Positions 1-7,494 of a stretch of 10,321 nt of DNA are shown one piece after another. The number at the start of each line of letters is the position of its first letter. Position 1 is the first letter of the stretch. Source of the stretch: Spirochaetales bacterium. Its GTDB lineage: Bacteria > Spirochaetota > Spirochaetia > ARS1246. The stretch spans positions 1-10,321 of the forward strand of contig JAFGHN010000034.1 of NCBI GenBank assembly GCA_016930115.1, read 5' to 3'. The notes under the pieces were generated by a model. The model worked only from the letters and a program-made list of their open reading frames with translations. It made no database searches and was not told the origin of the DNA. The position numbers and the translations under genes were made by a program.

Positions 1-1977
1 GTGACACGCTACAATCTGTTGAAGGTGATTTCTCACGGAGGAATTCTGCAGCGGCCCGACGGTACGGAGGACGAGTTTACGGGCATGGAGCCCGCAGCGA
101 CCGAGGAAGCCGAGGACGACGGGAAACGAAAACGGAAGAAAAAGGATGCCCTATCCCAGTTCACCCGTGATCTCACCCGGGCGGCGAAAGACGGAGAGCT
201 CGAGCCGCTTATCGGGCGGGAGGTCATACTCGAGCGCAGCATTCAGGTGCTTTGCCGCCGGCTGAAGAACAATCCGATTCTTGTGGGTGATCCGGGCGTT
301 GGTAAGACCGCTGTGGCGGAAGGACTTGCCGCGAGGATCGCCGACGGCAAGGTGCCGCAAGTACTGCGGGAATACACGCTTTATGCGCTCGACATGGGGG
401 CTCTGCTTGCCGGAACGAGGTATAGAGGTGACTTTGAGGAGAGACTAAAAGCGGTAATTGGCGAGCTCGAACGGCGGAAGAAGGTCATCCTGTTTATCGA
501 TGAAATCCATACGATCGTCGGCGCCGGAGCGGTATCAGGAGGTTCGATGGACGCTTCAAACCTCCTCAAGCCCGCGTTGCAGGCCGGGCATATCAGGTGC
601 ATGGGATCGACGACTTTCGATGAGTATAAGAAGTTCTTTGACCGTGACCGGGCGCTGTCCAGAAGGTTTCAGAAGATAGAGGTCAAAGAAACCTCCCCGG
701 AGGAGACTTACGAGATTCTGCTGGGTTTGAAGGAGCGTTACGAGGAGTACCACAACGTCACATTCACCGAAGGCGCCTTGAAAGCTGCGGTCGATCTGTC
801 CGCGCAGTATATTAATGACCGGTTTTTGCCCGATAAGGCAATAGACGTCATCGACGAGGCCGGCGCGTACATGCGAATTCAGGCCTACAAAGACGGGGTC
901 GAGACCCACTACACCCTCGGCGAGCCCGAGGTTGAGCGAATAATCGCAAAGATTGCCCAGATCCCGGAGCGGTCGGTTTCAGTCTCGGAAAAAGACAGAC
1001 TCAAGAACCTGGAAAACGAGCTCAAAGCTAGAATATACGGTCAGGACCAGGCGGTGGATACCGTGGTCCAGGCGGTAAAACGCTCCCGTGCCGGATTCCG
1101 GCAACCCGATAAACCGGTGGCTAATTTCCTCTTTGTGGGACCGACCGGAGTGGGCAAGACCGAACTCGCACGGCAGCTTGCCGACATACTTGGAGTGCCG
1201 ATACACCGTTTTGATATGAGCGAATACCAGGAGAAGCATACCGTTGCCAGGCTTGTCGGTTCTCCTCCGGGCTATGTCGGATACGAAGAGGGAGGGCTCT
1301 TGACCGACGCAATCAGAAAAACCCCTCATGCGGTGCTTCTATTGGACGAGATTGAGAAAGCCCACCAGGACGTGTTCAATGTGCTGCTTCAGGTGATGGA
1401 TTACGCCACGCTCACAGATAACGCCGGCAGAAAAGCAGATTTCAGGAATGTCATCATCATCATGACTTCCAACGCCGGGGCACGGGACCTCGGGAAAGCT
1501 CTCATCGGCTTCGGCGAGAGGCGGGTGAGTGAGAGCGCGGTGAAAGACGCGGTTGAACGGGCCTTCTCTCCGGAGTTCAGAAACAGGCTTGACAAGATTG
1601 TTACCTTCAACGGCCTTGACGAAGGAATTGTCCTTCAGATCGTAGACAAAGAAATCCGTTTCTTTGCCACGCAGCTAAAGGAAAAGAAGGTCGAGATAGA
1701 GGTGAGTGAAGAGTGCCGTAAGTGGATTGCGCGAGAAGGTTTTTCAAATGAGTTTGGCGCGCGAAATGTGGCACGTCTGGTACAGGACAAGATAAAAGCG
1801 TACTTCGTTGATGAGGTGCTGTTCGGCGAGCTTTCAGAGGGCGGCCGTGCGTTGGTGGATATAAAAGACGACGAAATTGCAGTGACCGTTGTCGATAAGC
1901 CTGCGCCGGTAGTTCCCGACGGATCCGGTGTGCGGGAAGAAGCGAACGAAGCCGGCGCGGAACCAGGTGACGGCTGA
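1..1977 (+). CDS. clpA: ATP-dependent Clp protease ATP-binding subunit ClpA (5' end outside window)
   Basis: Hexameric AAA+ unfoldase that feeds substrates to ClpP in the cytoplasm. The 658 residues visible cover both ATPase modules; the N-terminal ClpS-binding domain (about 130 residues in the family) should lie upstream, so the GTG at position 1 is probably internal. Visible motifs, numbered from the window start: Walker A1 GDPGVGKT at 96-103, Walker B1 FIDE at 165-168, Walker A2 GPTGVGKT at 380-387, Walker B2 LLDE at 447-450, and sensor-2 GAR at 586-588. A ClpP-docking loop IGF lies at 502-504, which separates ClpA from ClpB. The linker at 20-50 is acidic, then Lys/Arg-rich. The tail after about 633 is low-complexity. 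The stop lies inside or beside the start of aat, which supports an N-degron operon, with clpS expected upstream. Identity is very sure; completeness is not. Confidence 0.96.
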   Translation: MTRYNLLKVISHGGILQRPDGTEDEFTGMEPAATEEAEDDGKRKRKKKDALSQFTRDLTRAAKDGELEPLIGREVILERSIQVLCRRLKNNPILVGDPGVGKTAVAEGLAARIADGKVPQVLREYTLYALDMGALLAGTRYRGDFEERLKAVIGELERRKKVILFIDEIHTIVGAGAVSGGSMDASNLLKPALQAGHIRCMGSTTFDEYKKFFDRDRALSRRFQKIEVKETSPEETYEILLGLKERYEEYHNVTFTEGALKAAVDLSAQYINDRFLPDKAIDVIDEAGAYMRIQAYKDGVETHYTLGEPEVERIIAKIAQIPERSVSVSEKDRLKNLENELKARIYGQDQAVDTVVQAVKRSRAGFRQPDKPVANFLFVGPTGVGKTELARQLADILGVPIHRFDMSEYQEKHTVARLVGSPPGYVGYEEGGLLTDAIRKTPHAVLLLDEIEKAHQDVFNVLLQVMDYATLTDNAGRKADFRNVIIIMTSNAGARDLGKALIGFGERRVSESAVKDAVERAFSPEFRNRLDKIVTFNGLDEGIVLQIVDKEIRFFATQLKEKKVEIEVSEECRKWIAREGFSNEFGARNVARLVQDKIKAYFVDEVLFGELSEGGRALVDIKDDEIAVTVVDKPAPVVPDGSGVREEANEAGAEPGDG

Positions 1978-2683
1978 TTTTCCCTGTTCCGGTGAGTTTC
2001 CACTGTACCGTTTCCCTCCTCCGGACCACGCCACGGAGCACGGTATAGTCGGGGTCGGCGGCACGCTCTCTCCCGGGATGCTTCTTTCGGCATATAGTCA
2101 GGGAGTGTTTCCGTGGTATTCGGAGGGGGACCCGCTGCTCTGGTGGAATCCGGACCCGCGTTTTGTCCTCTTCACAGATCGTCTTCATATTTCGAAATCG
2201 CTGAAGAAGCTCTTGAACAAACGCAGGTTTCATTTTTCCTTTGATTTGCGCTTTCGAGAAGTCATCGAACAGTGCAGCCGCGTAAAAAGGCCCGGACAGG
2301 ATGGGACCTGGATCACTCCCGCGATGATAGACGCATATACCGAGCTTCACCGGCTTGGATTTGCCCATTCTCTTGAGGTGTGGAACGACACGAGGCTCGC
2401 GGGGGGACTCTACGGTGTTTCCCTTGGCCGTATCTTTTGCGGAGAGTCTATGTTCACGCTGGAGAGCGGGGCGTCCAAAGCCGGACTGGTTCATCTTGCG
2501 GGTATGTTACGACCCCTCGGCTTCCGGCTCATCGACAGTCAGGTGAGGACGGATAATCTGGCGGCAATGGGAGCCGAGGATATTCCGCGGGAAGAGTATC
2601 TTCAGCTACTCGGTAACGCTCTCGAGCACCGGACCATTCGCGGGTCCTGGTCCGCGCTGGAAACACAGGCACCGGATTCTTGA
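1967..2683 (+). CDS. aat: Leucyl/phenylalanyl-tRNA--protein transferase Aat
   Basis: Transfers Leu or Phe from aminoacyl-tRNA to N-terminal Arg/Lys of proteins, creating destabilising N-termini that ClpS-ClpA-ClpP degrade. Family blocks are present: GVGGTLSP and FPWY near the N-terminus, WWNPDPRF, TWIT followed by AHSLEVW, GGLYGV, GESMF and ASKAG. The catalytic-site segment reads LIDSQ (D190, Q192) where many homologues have IDCQ, so Asp and Gln are kept and Cys is Ser. The GTG at 1967 gives 238 aa, close to the 234 aa of E. coli Aat, and overlaps the clpA stop by 11 bp. An in-frame GTG at 1928 would add 13 basic residues with no family counterpart. Neither start has a strong ribosome binding site, so translational coupling to clpA is likely. 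The function call is secure; the exact start is less so. Confidence 0.95.
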   Translation: MTADFPCSGEFPLYRFPPPDHATEHGIVGVGGTLSPGMLLSAYSQGVFPWYSEGDPLLWWNPDPRFVLFTDRLHISKSLKKLLNKRRFHFSFDLRFREVIEQCSRVKRPGQDGTWITPAMIDAYTELHRLGFAHSLEVWNDTRLAGGLYGVSLGRIFCGESMFTLESGASKAGLVHLAGMLRPLGFRLIDSQVRTDNLAAMGAEDIPREEYLQLLGNALEHRTIRGSWSALETQAPDS

Positions 2684-2689
2684 CCGGTT

Positions 2690-2709
2690 CGTTTTCGGCG
2701 GGGAAAACG
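2690..2709. repeat. Short inverted repeat between convergent aat and the YkgJ-type gene
   Basis: CGTTTTC (2690-2696) and GAAAACG (2703-2709) form a perfect 7-bp stem with a 6-nt loop in the 61-bp gap between two converging genes. The position suits a bidirectional terminator. The stem is A/T-heavy and no T-run follows on either strand, so a terminator role is only possible. Confidence 0.35.
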
Positions 2710-2744
2710 CGTGGCTTGCAACGTACGGCTTCGGGCGGGCCTTT

Positions 2745-3002
2745 TCAGGGAGTCGTCTGCTGTTCCATTGCTGTGAGCAGCATGATCGCCTCCCGGCGTG
2801 AGTTCCCGCAGCACTCCGGGGTTGGCGTGAAGGCCCTGCAAACATCGGGATACCGAGCGGTCATCCATATATCGCAGGTACGAGATACCGGGTTTAAATG
2901 AATACATGGAGTAAAAGCAGGTTTGCCGCCCGGCATACCCGGAATTGGCGAAGAGATTGAAGGGACCACACAACAGGCGCCGCAATTCGGTCTGCACTTC
3001 AT
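2745..3002 (-). CDS. YkgJ-family cysteine cluster protein (putative zinc/iron-chelating)
   Basis: Small cytoplasmic protein of 85 aa with the YkgJ-family pattern: CRPNCGACC at 3-11, then SISSPIPGMP at 15-24, followed by single cysteines at 33, 43 and 55 and a CC pair at 64-65 before GNSR. The family is annotated as binding a zinc or iron centre through these cysteines; its biochemical role is not established. The ATG at 3002 is preferred because CTCCT on the plus strand at 3013-3017 gives an AGGAG Shine-Dalgarno 10 nt upstream, with GGGG closer in. A GTG at 3023 would overlap that site. The gene converges with aat and diverges from the ABC ATPase gene, so it is monocistronic here. The nine clustered, family-placed cysteines make chance coding unlikely. 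Confidence 0.85.
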   Translation of the reverse strand: MKCRPNCGACCVVPSISSPIPGMPGGKPAFTPCIHLNPVSRTCDIWMTARYPDVCRAFTPTPECCGNSRREAIMLLTAMEQQTTP

Positions 3003-3118
3003 ACAAGCCCCACTCCTCTCCACACTTCACCGAGCCTGCCGTAGAATCCTCGGGACAGCATCCCCGGGACGGCGTTGCGCAAATAGATGATTCAATCTAC
3101 CATATTTCGATTGCCGGC

Positions 3119-4180
3119 ATGTATAGCAATAACGGTGCTTCTTACAGACAGCAACCCGACGGACCGGGCGGTGAAGGCGACTGCGTGGTCCTTCGGGTCG
3201 ACAATATAACAACCTGCTTTGAAACGCCCCGGGGTGCAGTGAACGTAGTGGACGGCGTCAGTTTCAGCCTCGTCCGGGGAAAGGTGCTCGGAATCATCGG
3301 AGAATCCGGTTGCGGTAAGACTGTGACAACTCTTTCGGTGATACGGTTGTTGCCCAGAGGCGGCAGAACGACCGGCGGCCGGGTCATATACGGCGGGAGA
3401 GATTTGCTACGGATTCCTGAAACCGATATGCGGCGTCTCCGCGGTGGTTCTATCTCAATGATCTTTCAGGAGCCTGCTTCCTCATTCAATCCTTTCCTGA
3501 AAATATCGACGCAAATACTTGAGACGATCCGCCTTCACAACGACGTTGGCAAGCACGAAGCCCGGCGGATAGCCCTGGAGTTGCTGGACTCCGTCGGGAT
3601 CCCGGATCCCGACAAGCGAATAGAGGACTATCCACACCAGTTTTCCGGAGGAATGCTGCAGCGTGTTCTTGTAGCCATGGCCGCAGGCTGCAACCCACAA
3701 GTCATACTCGCCGATGAGCCGACATCCAATCTCGACGTGACTACTCAAGACATAACGCTTGATTCGATCAAGAAGGTGAGCGACCAAAGCGGCGCTGCAA
3801 TGCTCCTGGTAACGCACGATTTTGGCGTCGCGGCGAGAATGTGCGACATGATTTGCGTTATGTATGCGGGGAGGTTAATTGAAACGGCGCCGGCATCCGA
3901 GTTTTTCAGAGAGCCCCGGCATCCTTATGCAAAGGCGCTCATGAACGCCGTGCCGGATGTAAGGATACGGAACACCGCGGCACCGGCCTCAATCGGCGGA
4001 AAGCCGCCGGACTTCAACAATCTCCCGGCCGGCTGTGCTTTTCACCCGCGGTGCCCTTATCCGACCGCTGTTTGCAGAACCCAAGCTCCGCCGGAGTTCA
4101 GGTACGGAAACCGAACCGTTCGCTGCTGGCTTCACGGAGAAGGAGATCATCCGCAGGCTTGCCACAACCACGGCGAATAG
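3119..4180 (+). CDS. Oligopeptide/dipeptide (OppD/DppD-type) ABC transporter ATP-binding protein
   Basis: ATPase subunit of a peptide/nickel-type ABC importer, expected on the inner face of the cytoplasmic membrane. Numbering from the ATG at 3119 (353 aa): Walker A GESGCGKT 61-68, Q-loop Gln117, signature FSGGM 175-179, Walker B VILADE 195-200, D-loop NLD 204-206 (SALD is usual), switch His233. The C-terminal oligopeptide-transport extension begins at RHPYAKAL and carries Cys307, 313, 320 and 337, the four-cysteine arrangement reported to hold an iron-sulphur cluster in some OppD/DppD proteins. Two starts are plausible. ATG 3119 lacks a Shine-Dalgarno; GTG 3185 has GAAGG 7 nt upstream and gives a 331-aa protein beginning just before VLRVDN, like family members. 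No permease or binding-protein gene adjoins; a PilZ gene follows 24 bp downstream. Substrate unknown. Confidence 0.9.
   Translation: MYSNNGASYRQQPDGPGGEGDCVVLRVDNITTCFETPRGAVNVVDGVSFSLVRGKVLGIIGESGCGKTVTTLSVIRLLPRGGRTTGGRVIYGGRDLLRIPETDMRRLRGGSISMIFQEPASSFNPFLKISTQILETIRLHNDVGKHEARRIALELLDSVGIPDPDKRIEDYPHQFSGGMLQRVLVAMAAGCNPQVILADEPTSNLDVTTQDITLDSIKKVSDQSGAAMLLVTHDFGVAARMCDMICVMYAGRLIETAPASEFFREPRHPYAKALMNAVPDVRIRNTAAPASIGGKPPDFNNLPAGCAFHPRCPYPTAVCRTQAPPEFRYGNRTVRCWLHGEGDHPQACHNHGE
3173..3177 (+). promoter_or_regulatory. Possible ribosome binding site for a GTG start at 3185 of the ABC ATPase
   Basis: GAAGG ends 7 nt before the in-frame GTG at 3185. The upstream ATG at 3119 has no purine-rich tract before it. 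The 22 residues between the two starts are Gly/Asn/Gln-rich and do not look like part of the ATPase fold, so 3185 may be the true start. Confidence 0.4.
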
Positions 4181-4195
4181 TTACTGTTCTTTCCT

Positions 4196-4202
4196 GGAGG
4201 GG
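4196..4202 (+). promoter_or_regulatory. Ribosome binding site of the PilZ-domain gene
   Basis: GGAGGGG lies 2 nt from the ATG at 4205 (4 nt if counted from GGAGG). This strong site fixes the PilZ start and suggests efficient independent translation although the upstream stop is only 24 bp away. Confidence 0.7.
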
Positions 4203-4204
4203 TT

Positions 4205-4603
4205 ATGGCCGATGCAAACAAGCGCGGCAGCGCGAGAAAACCCGTTCGCCTCACCACTTATGTCAGGAAAGAGCTTCCGGCCGGCGGATACTCGCTTATG
4301 CAGTTCGTGAGCCGGGATCTTTCGGAAGGCGGGATTTTTATCAGTACGGATGATTTATCTCTTTTTGATCTTGGAGAAGAAATATCCGTTATCGTCGACG
4401 AGAACCGAAAACGTCTTTTTGAAGGTCAAGCGATAATCGTCAGATCAGTACGTACCTTCGAATCCTCTGATGTGATCACGGAGAGCGGCTTTGGGCTGAT
4501 GTTTACCGTCAAAGATCCGGTTTTCTCCGGCATGGTGGCCGAGCAGCTCGCGCAGGCGGACGGGGCCGCCTTGTCACCGGACAGCGAAGAGCTCAATAAG
4601 TAA
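4205..4603 (+). CDS. PilZ-domain protein (putative c-di-GMP receptor)
   Basis: Single-domain PilZ protein of 132 aa. Both halves of the c-di-GMP binding signature are visible: Arg7-x3-Arg11 (with a further Arg at 15) near the N-terminus and DLSEGG at 38-43, matching D-x-S-x-x-G. The body reads as a beta barrel (GIFIS, ISVIVD, GQAIIVRSV) with GFGLMF near the end, as in stand-alone PilZ proteins related to the gliding-motility group. The last 20 residues are acidic and probably disordered. Such proteins usually work as small adaptors that alter a partner, often in motility or surface functions, when c-di-GMP binds; the partner is unknown here. It is probably cotranscribed with the upstream ABC ATPase. 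Its 3' end overlaps the oppositely oriented kinase gene by 11 bp. Confidence 0.92.
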   Translation: MADANKRGSARKPVRLTTYVRKELPAGGYSLMQFVSRDLSEGGIFISTDDLSLFDLGEEISVIVDENRKRLFEGQAIIVRSVRTFESSDVITESGFGLMFTVKDPVFSGMVAEQLAQADGAALSPDSEELNK

Positions 4604-6287
4604 AACCACTGTCTCCTATATACTCCCTGAGTATCGAGTAGTACGGCGAGTACTTCGAAGGCACCATGATGAAATTGCTCAAGAACTGCCTCAGACGAAC
4701 CGCTTCTCCGTATACCGGGTCAAACGGCTTGACCGTACTCAGAAGCGGTTCGGCGAAGCCCTTCAGGATCGCCAATTCGTAGTCAAGAGCTGAATTGAAG
4801 GCGATCTGGGCGTTGTTTTCGTGGGGGAAGATATTTCTTATCTCGCCGTTACGGACGGATGGCCACCTGGTGAGCGTTTCAACGGCGCTGTACCCTCTGA
4901 ATTGGTGGTCCCTGACCAATCTTCTCAGCAACCTGACATCGGTGGTGGGTATCCGATTATGATCGTCAATATTGAGCTGGGTAAGCGCGGATACGTAAAT
5001 GGAGAATTTCTTCTCCGGCTTGATCTTGAAGGTGAGCTTTGGGTTCAGGCAGTGGATGCCCTCAACGACAATAATGCTCCGGCTTTCGAGCTTGAGAGGT
5101 TTCCCGGCAGGATTGGACTTGCCGGTCTTGAAATCGAAATCCGGGATTTCAACCTCATCGCCGTCGAGAAGACCGCAAACGTGGTCGTTGAACAAACCGA
5201 CATCCAGGGCTTCGAGAGCCTCGAAATCGTACTCGCCGTTCTTGTCCAGCGGTGTTTGATCCCTGGGTAAGAAGTAGTCGTCCACGGAAATTGAGACCGG
5301 ATTGTAGCCGAGAACTTTCAACTGCACGAGAAGTTTTTTCGTAAACGTTGTCTTCCCGGAACAAGAGGGGCCGGCGATGAGTATCAAACGGACGGAGTCC
5401 CTTTTTTCGTAGACCGCATTTGCGATTTCAGCCATCTTTTTGTCATGCAACGCCTCAGCGACCTGTATGAAGTCCTTGATTTTACCACGGCTGATAAGGT
5501 CGTTGAGCTGCCCCGCATTGCTGACTCCCAATACTTTCCCCCACCGTTTGTACTCCTGGAAAATCGAGAATACCACCGGGTGCTCCTTCAGGGGTTCGAC
5601 GACGCCCGGCAGGTCAACCGGCGGAAACCGTAGAAGGAAACCGGGAGGATAAGCCGCCAGTTCGAAATGGCCGAGTAAGCCGGAATGCAGTACCAGCGGT
5701 CCATGGGCGATGTCCCGGAATCCGGCGCATTCGTGAATCGTGATTTTCGAATCGCTCAAATGCTCGAGAAGTTGTTCCGCCGACCGGTTACCCGTCTCCT
5801 TCAGATGGGTCATGGCGTCGTTGTAGGAAAGCACGCTTCTTGTGATGGGTAAGTCTGCCTTCACCAATTCTTGCATGCGTGATTCAAGGCGGCTCACGTC
5901 ATCGGCGGAAGTCTCCGGCTCGTCGTCAAAGTAGAAGAAATAACTGTCCCCGAGCGAGTGACCGATAACGAGCCGCCTGCCCGGAAAAACAGCCGCCGCG
6001 GCGGCGTTGAGAAGGAAACAGAGTGACCGTCTGAAAATGCGGGCCCCGTCCCTCGAAGCTATCATCACCGGTTCAAACACCGAATTTACTTCCACCCGGA
6101 AGGTCAGGCTCACCACCTCATTGTTGATGAGGCCGCCCACGATGGCATCGCCGGCGCCATCAAACTCCTTTTCCTTAAGAAGGTCGATGACTCTGATGCC
6201 GTAGGGGAAGAAATCCTGCCGACCCGTTGGAAAAGTGATACAGACTTCGTTAGTGTGATTTCTTTTCACCGGTAAAACATAATACAA
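4593..6287 (-). CDS. TGS-domain nucleoside kinase (uridine kinase/phosphoribulokinase superfamily)
   Basis: Multidomain protein of 564 aa. Residues 14-75 resemble a TGS domain (EVCITFPTGR onward, then VGGLINNEVVSL). Residues about 85-230 correspond to the second additional domain of threonyl/alanyl-tRNA synthetases but lack its full metal-binding motif. Residues 298 to about 500 form a P-loop kinase: Walker A GPSCSGKT at 306-313, SVDDYFLPR at 334-342, DFEALEALD at 354-362, IIVVEGIH at 405-412 and RRLVRD at 455-460, all typical of uridine kinases. The likely reaction is ATP-dependent phosphorylation of a nucleoside; specificity is inferred. The TTG at 6287 is the longest start. A GTG at 6269 would give MKRNHTNEVC and is equally plausible, since neither has a clear Shine-Dalgarno. 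It lies 49 bp downstream of the HD-GYP gene, probably in one operon. Confidence 0.88.
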   Translation of the reverse strand: MYYVLPVKRNHTNEVCITFPTGRQDFFPYGIRVIDLLKEKEFDGAGDAIVGGLINNEVVSLTFRVEVNSVFEPVMIASRDGARIFRRSLCFLLNAAAAAVFPGRRLVIGHSLGDSYFFYFDDEPETSADDVSRLESRMQELVKADLPITRSVLSYNDAMTHLKETGNRSAEQLLEHLSDSKITIHECAGFRDIAHGPLVLHSGLLGHFELAAYPPGFLLRFPPVDLPGVVEPLKEHPVVFSIFQEYKRWGKVLGVSNAGQLNDLISRGKIKDFIQVAEALHDKKMAEIANAVYEKRDSVRLILIAGPSCSGKTTFTKKLLVQLKVLGYNPVSISVDDYFLPRDQTPLDKNGEYDFEALEALDVGLFNDHVCGLLDGDEVEIPDFDFKTGKSNPAGKPLKLESRSIIVVEGIHCLNPKLTFKIKPEKKFSIYVSALTQLNIDDHNRIPTTDVRLLRRLVRDHQFRGYSAVETLTRWPSVRNGEIRNIFPHENNAQIAFNSALDYELAILKGFAEPLLSTVKPFDPVYGEAVRLRQFLSNFIMVPSKYSPYYSILREYIGDSGFTY

Positions 6288-6336
6288 AGCGCCCCGGCTG
6301 CATAGGAATTGGACGAAATGGAAGAGGGGCGGAAGG

Positions 6337-7485
6337 TTACAGGAGGCTCTTGAGCCTGGCGAGATCTTCGGAGTTCATCGCTCTCAAAATGACTACTTCG
6401 TCTCCTTCTCTGGTATGCACCACCGGAGGATTCGCATAACGGGTGCCGTTCTCGTCAACAAGGAGCTTTACCACCGGATGTTTTGGATCTTCCTGATTTG
6501 ATTGGACGACCGTACCAAAGGCGCCGTTCGACATGACGATATGTGTTCCGATTGGGTAGAGCGACAGGACGTACAAGAGTGCGGCAATCACCTTCTCGTC
6601 GTAGCGTCTGCCCGCGCTTTTGATGAGGTCCATGATCCCCGAATGACCGTCGAGGGCAGACTTGTAGGGACGCTTCGAGGTCGCGGCGTTATAAGAGCTC
6701 GCCACGCCGATAATCCGGGCGTAAAGAGATATTTTGTCGCCGGACAGTCTTCTTGGGAATCCCGTCCCGTCAAGGCGCTCGTTGTGTTCCAAAACGGCCT
6801 GGCAGACGACTGCGGAAAACGCCGCCGCCTTCAGGATTCTGAAGCCGAGTATCGGATGCGCGGCGAGCACCTTCTTTTCCGGCGGTGAAAGCGGCTTTTC
6901 GGAAAGGTAGACCGATTCCGGTATCTTCAACAGCCCGATCTGATGGAGCAGTGCGGCGGTTCCGACATCGATCTGTTTAAAGGAAGGCAGCTTCAGATAA
7001 TCCGCGATCGCAAGAGCCAGGATCGCCGTTTTTGCCGAGTGAGTGATGACGTAGGACGATGCGGTCACCTTGCTCTTTTCAAGGTTCAGCATGAAATGAC
7101 GGTTTGCCTTTATTTCGCCGATCATCGCCTTTACAGTGTCAGCGAAATCGGAAATCTTCAGCTCTTCCTTGGCTTTGTAAATCGTAAAAGCGCCTTCGAG
7201 GAAATCGATGACTGTTTTGAAGTAGGAATCCGCTTTCGACTTCCGTTGCTCGTCCTCGAGGTTCTGGGCTATTTCCCCGGTGGACGTATCGGAAACAAGC
7301 TCGTTCGCCGACTGTGAAGGCTCGCCTTCGGTCAGAACATTCCGGTATCCCCAGGAATTCAGCCTGCCTATGAGATCGGTTGTCGTAGGTACGTCGGCGC
7401 CAAGCAGGATATAACCTTTATCGAGATAGACAGGTTCTGTGAAGTATGTCTGGACTTTCAGCTTATCAACCGGAAATTCTTTCAT
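6337..7485 (-). CDS. Degenerate HD-GYP domain protein (c-di-GMP phosphodiesterase family, probably non-catalytic)
   Basis: Protein of 382 aa. Residues 1-55 form a strand-rich module resembling the N-terminal domain often joined to HD-GYP proteins. Residues about 145-310 carry the HD-GYP fold: LLHQIGLLKIPESV at 179-192, AHPILGFRIL at 209-218, EHNERLDGTGFP at 233-244 and ARIIGVASSYNA at 256-267. The C-terminal PIGTHIV...GTVV module is also family-typical. Catalytic ligands are eroded: HD is HQ (181-182), HHE is HNE (234-236), GYP is GFP (242-244), and the later Asp is Ser263. His149, 181, 210 and 234 remain. I infer it binds c-di-GMP or a partner rather than hydrolysing the nucleotide. ATG 7485 is chosen for its GAGGG site 4 nt upstream; a TTG at 7530 would add 15 unsupported residues. 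It leads the operon with the nucleoside kinase. Confidence 0.9.
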   Translation of the reverse strand: MKEFPVDKLKVQTYFTEPVYLDKGYILLGADVPTTTDLIGRLNSWGYRNVLTEGEPSQSANELVSDTSTGEIAQNLEDEQRKSKADSYFKTVIDFLEGAFTIYKAKEELKISDFADTVKAMIGEIKANRHFMLNLEKSKVTASSYVITHSAKTAILALAIADYLKLPSFKQIDVGTAALLHQIGLLKIPESVYLSEKPLSPPEKKVLAAHPILGFRILKAAAFSAVVCQAVLEHNERLDGTGFPRRLSGDKISLYARIIGVASSYNAATSKRPYKSALDGHSGIMDLIKSAGRRYDEKVIAALLYVLSLYPIGTHIVMSNGAFGTVVQSNQEDPKHPVVKLLVDENGTRYANPPVVHTREGDEVVILRAMNSEDLARLKSLL

Positions 7486-7489
7486 GTAA

Positions 7490-7494
7490 CCCTC
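7490..7494 (-). promoter_or_regulatory. Ribosome binding site of the HD-GYP-like gene
   Basis: On the minus strand GAGGG ends 4 nt before the ATG at 7485, which decides this start. Its first base (7494) is also the last base of the nested inverted repeat, so folding of that repeat would end exactly at the Shine-Dalgarno. Confidence 0.7.

Noticed and set aside
1607..2494. 295-aa minus-strand open frame opposite clpA/aat
   Set aside because: Arg/Pro-rich composition, no recognisable domain, and fully antisense to two well-supported genes.
3075..3103. Sigma-70 promoter TTGCGC-17 bp-TACCAT for the ABC ATPase
   Set aside because: Only about half of the positions match consensus in each box; too weak to list, though a promoter is expected in this divergent gap.
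2945..3118. Upstream extension of the ABC ATPase from an ATG at 2945
   Set aside because: The extra 58 residues have no family counterpart, overlap the YkgJ-type gene on the other strand, and lie before better start candidates at 3119 and 3185.
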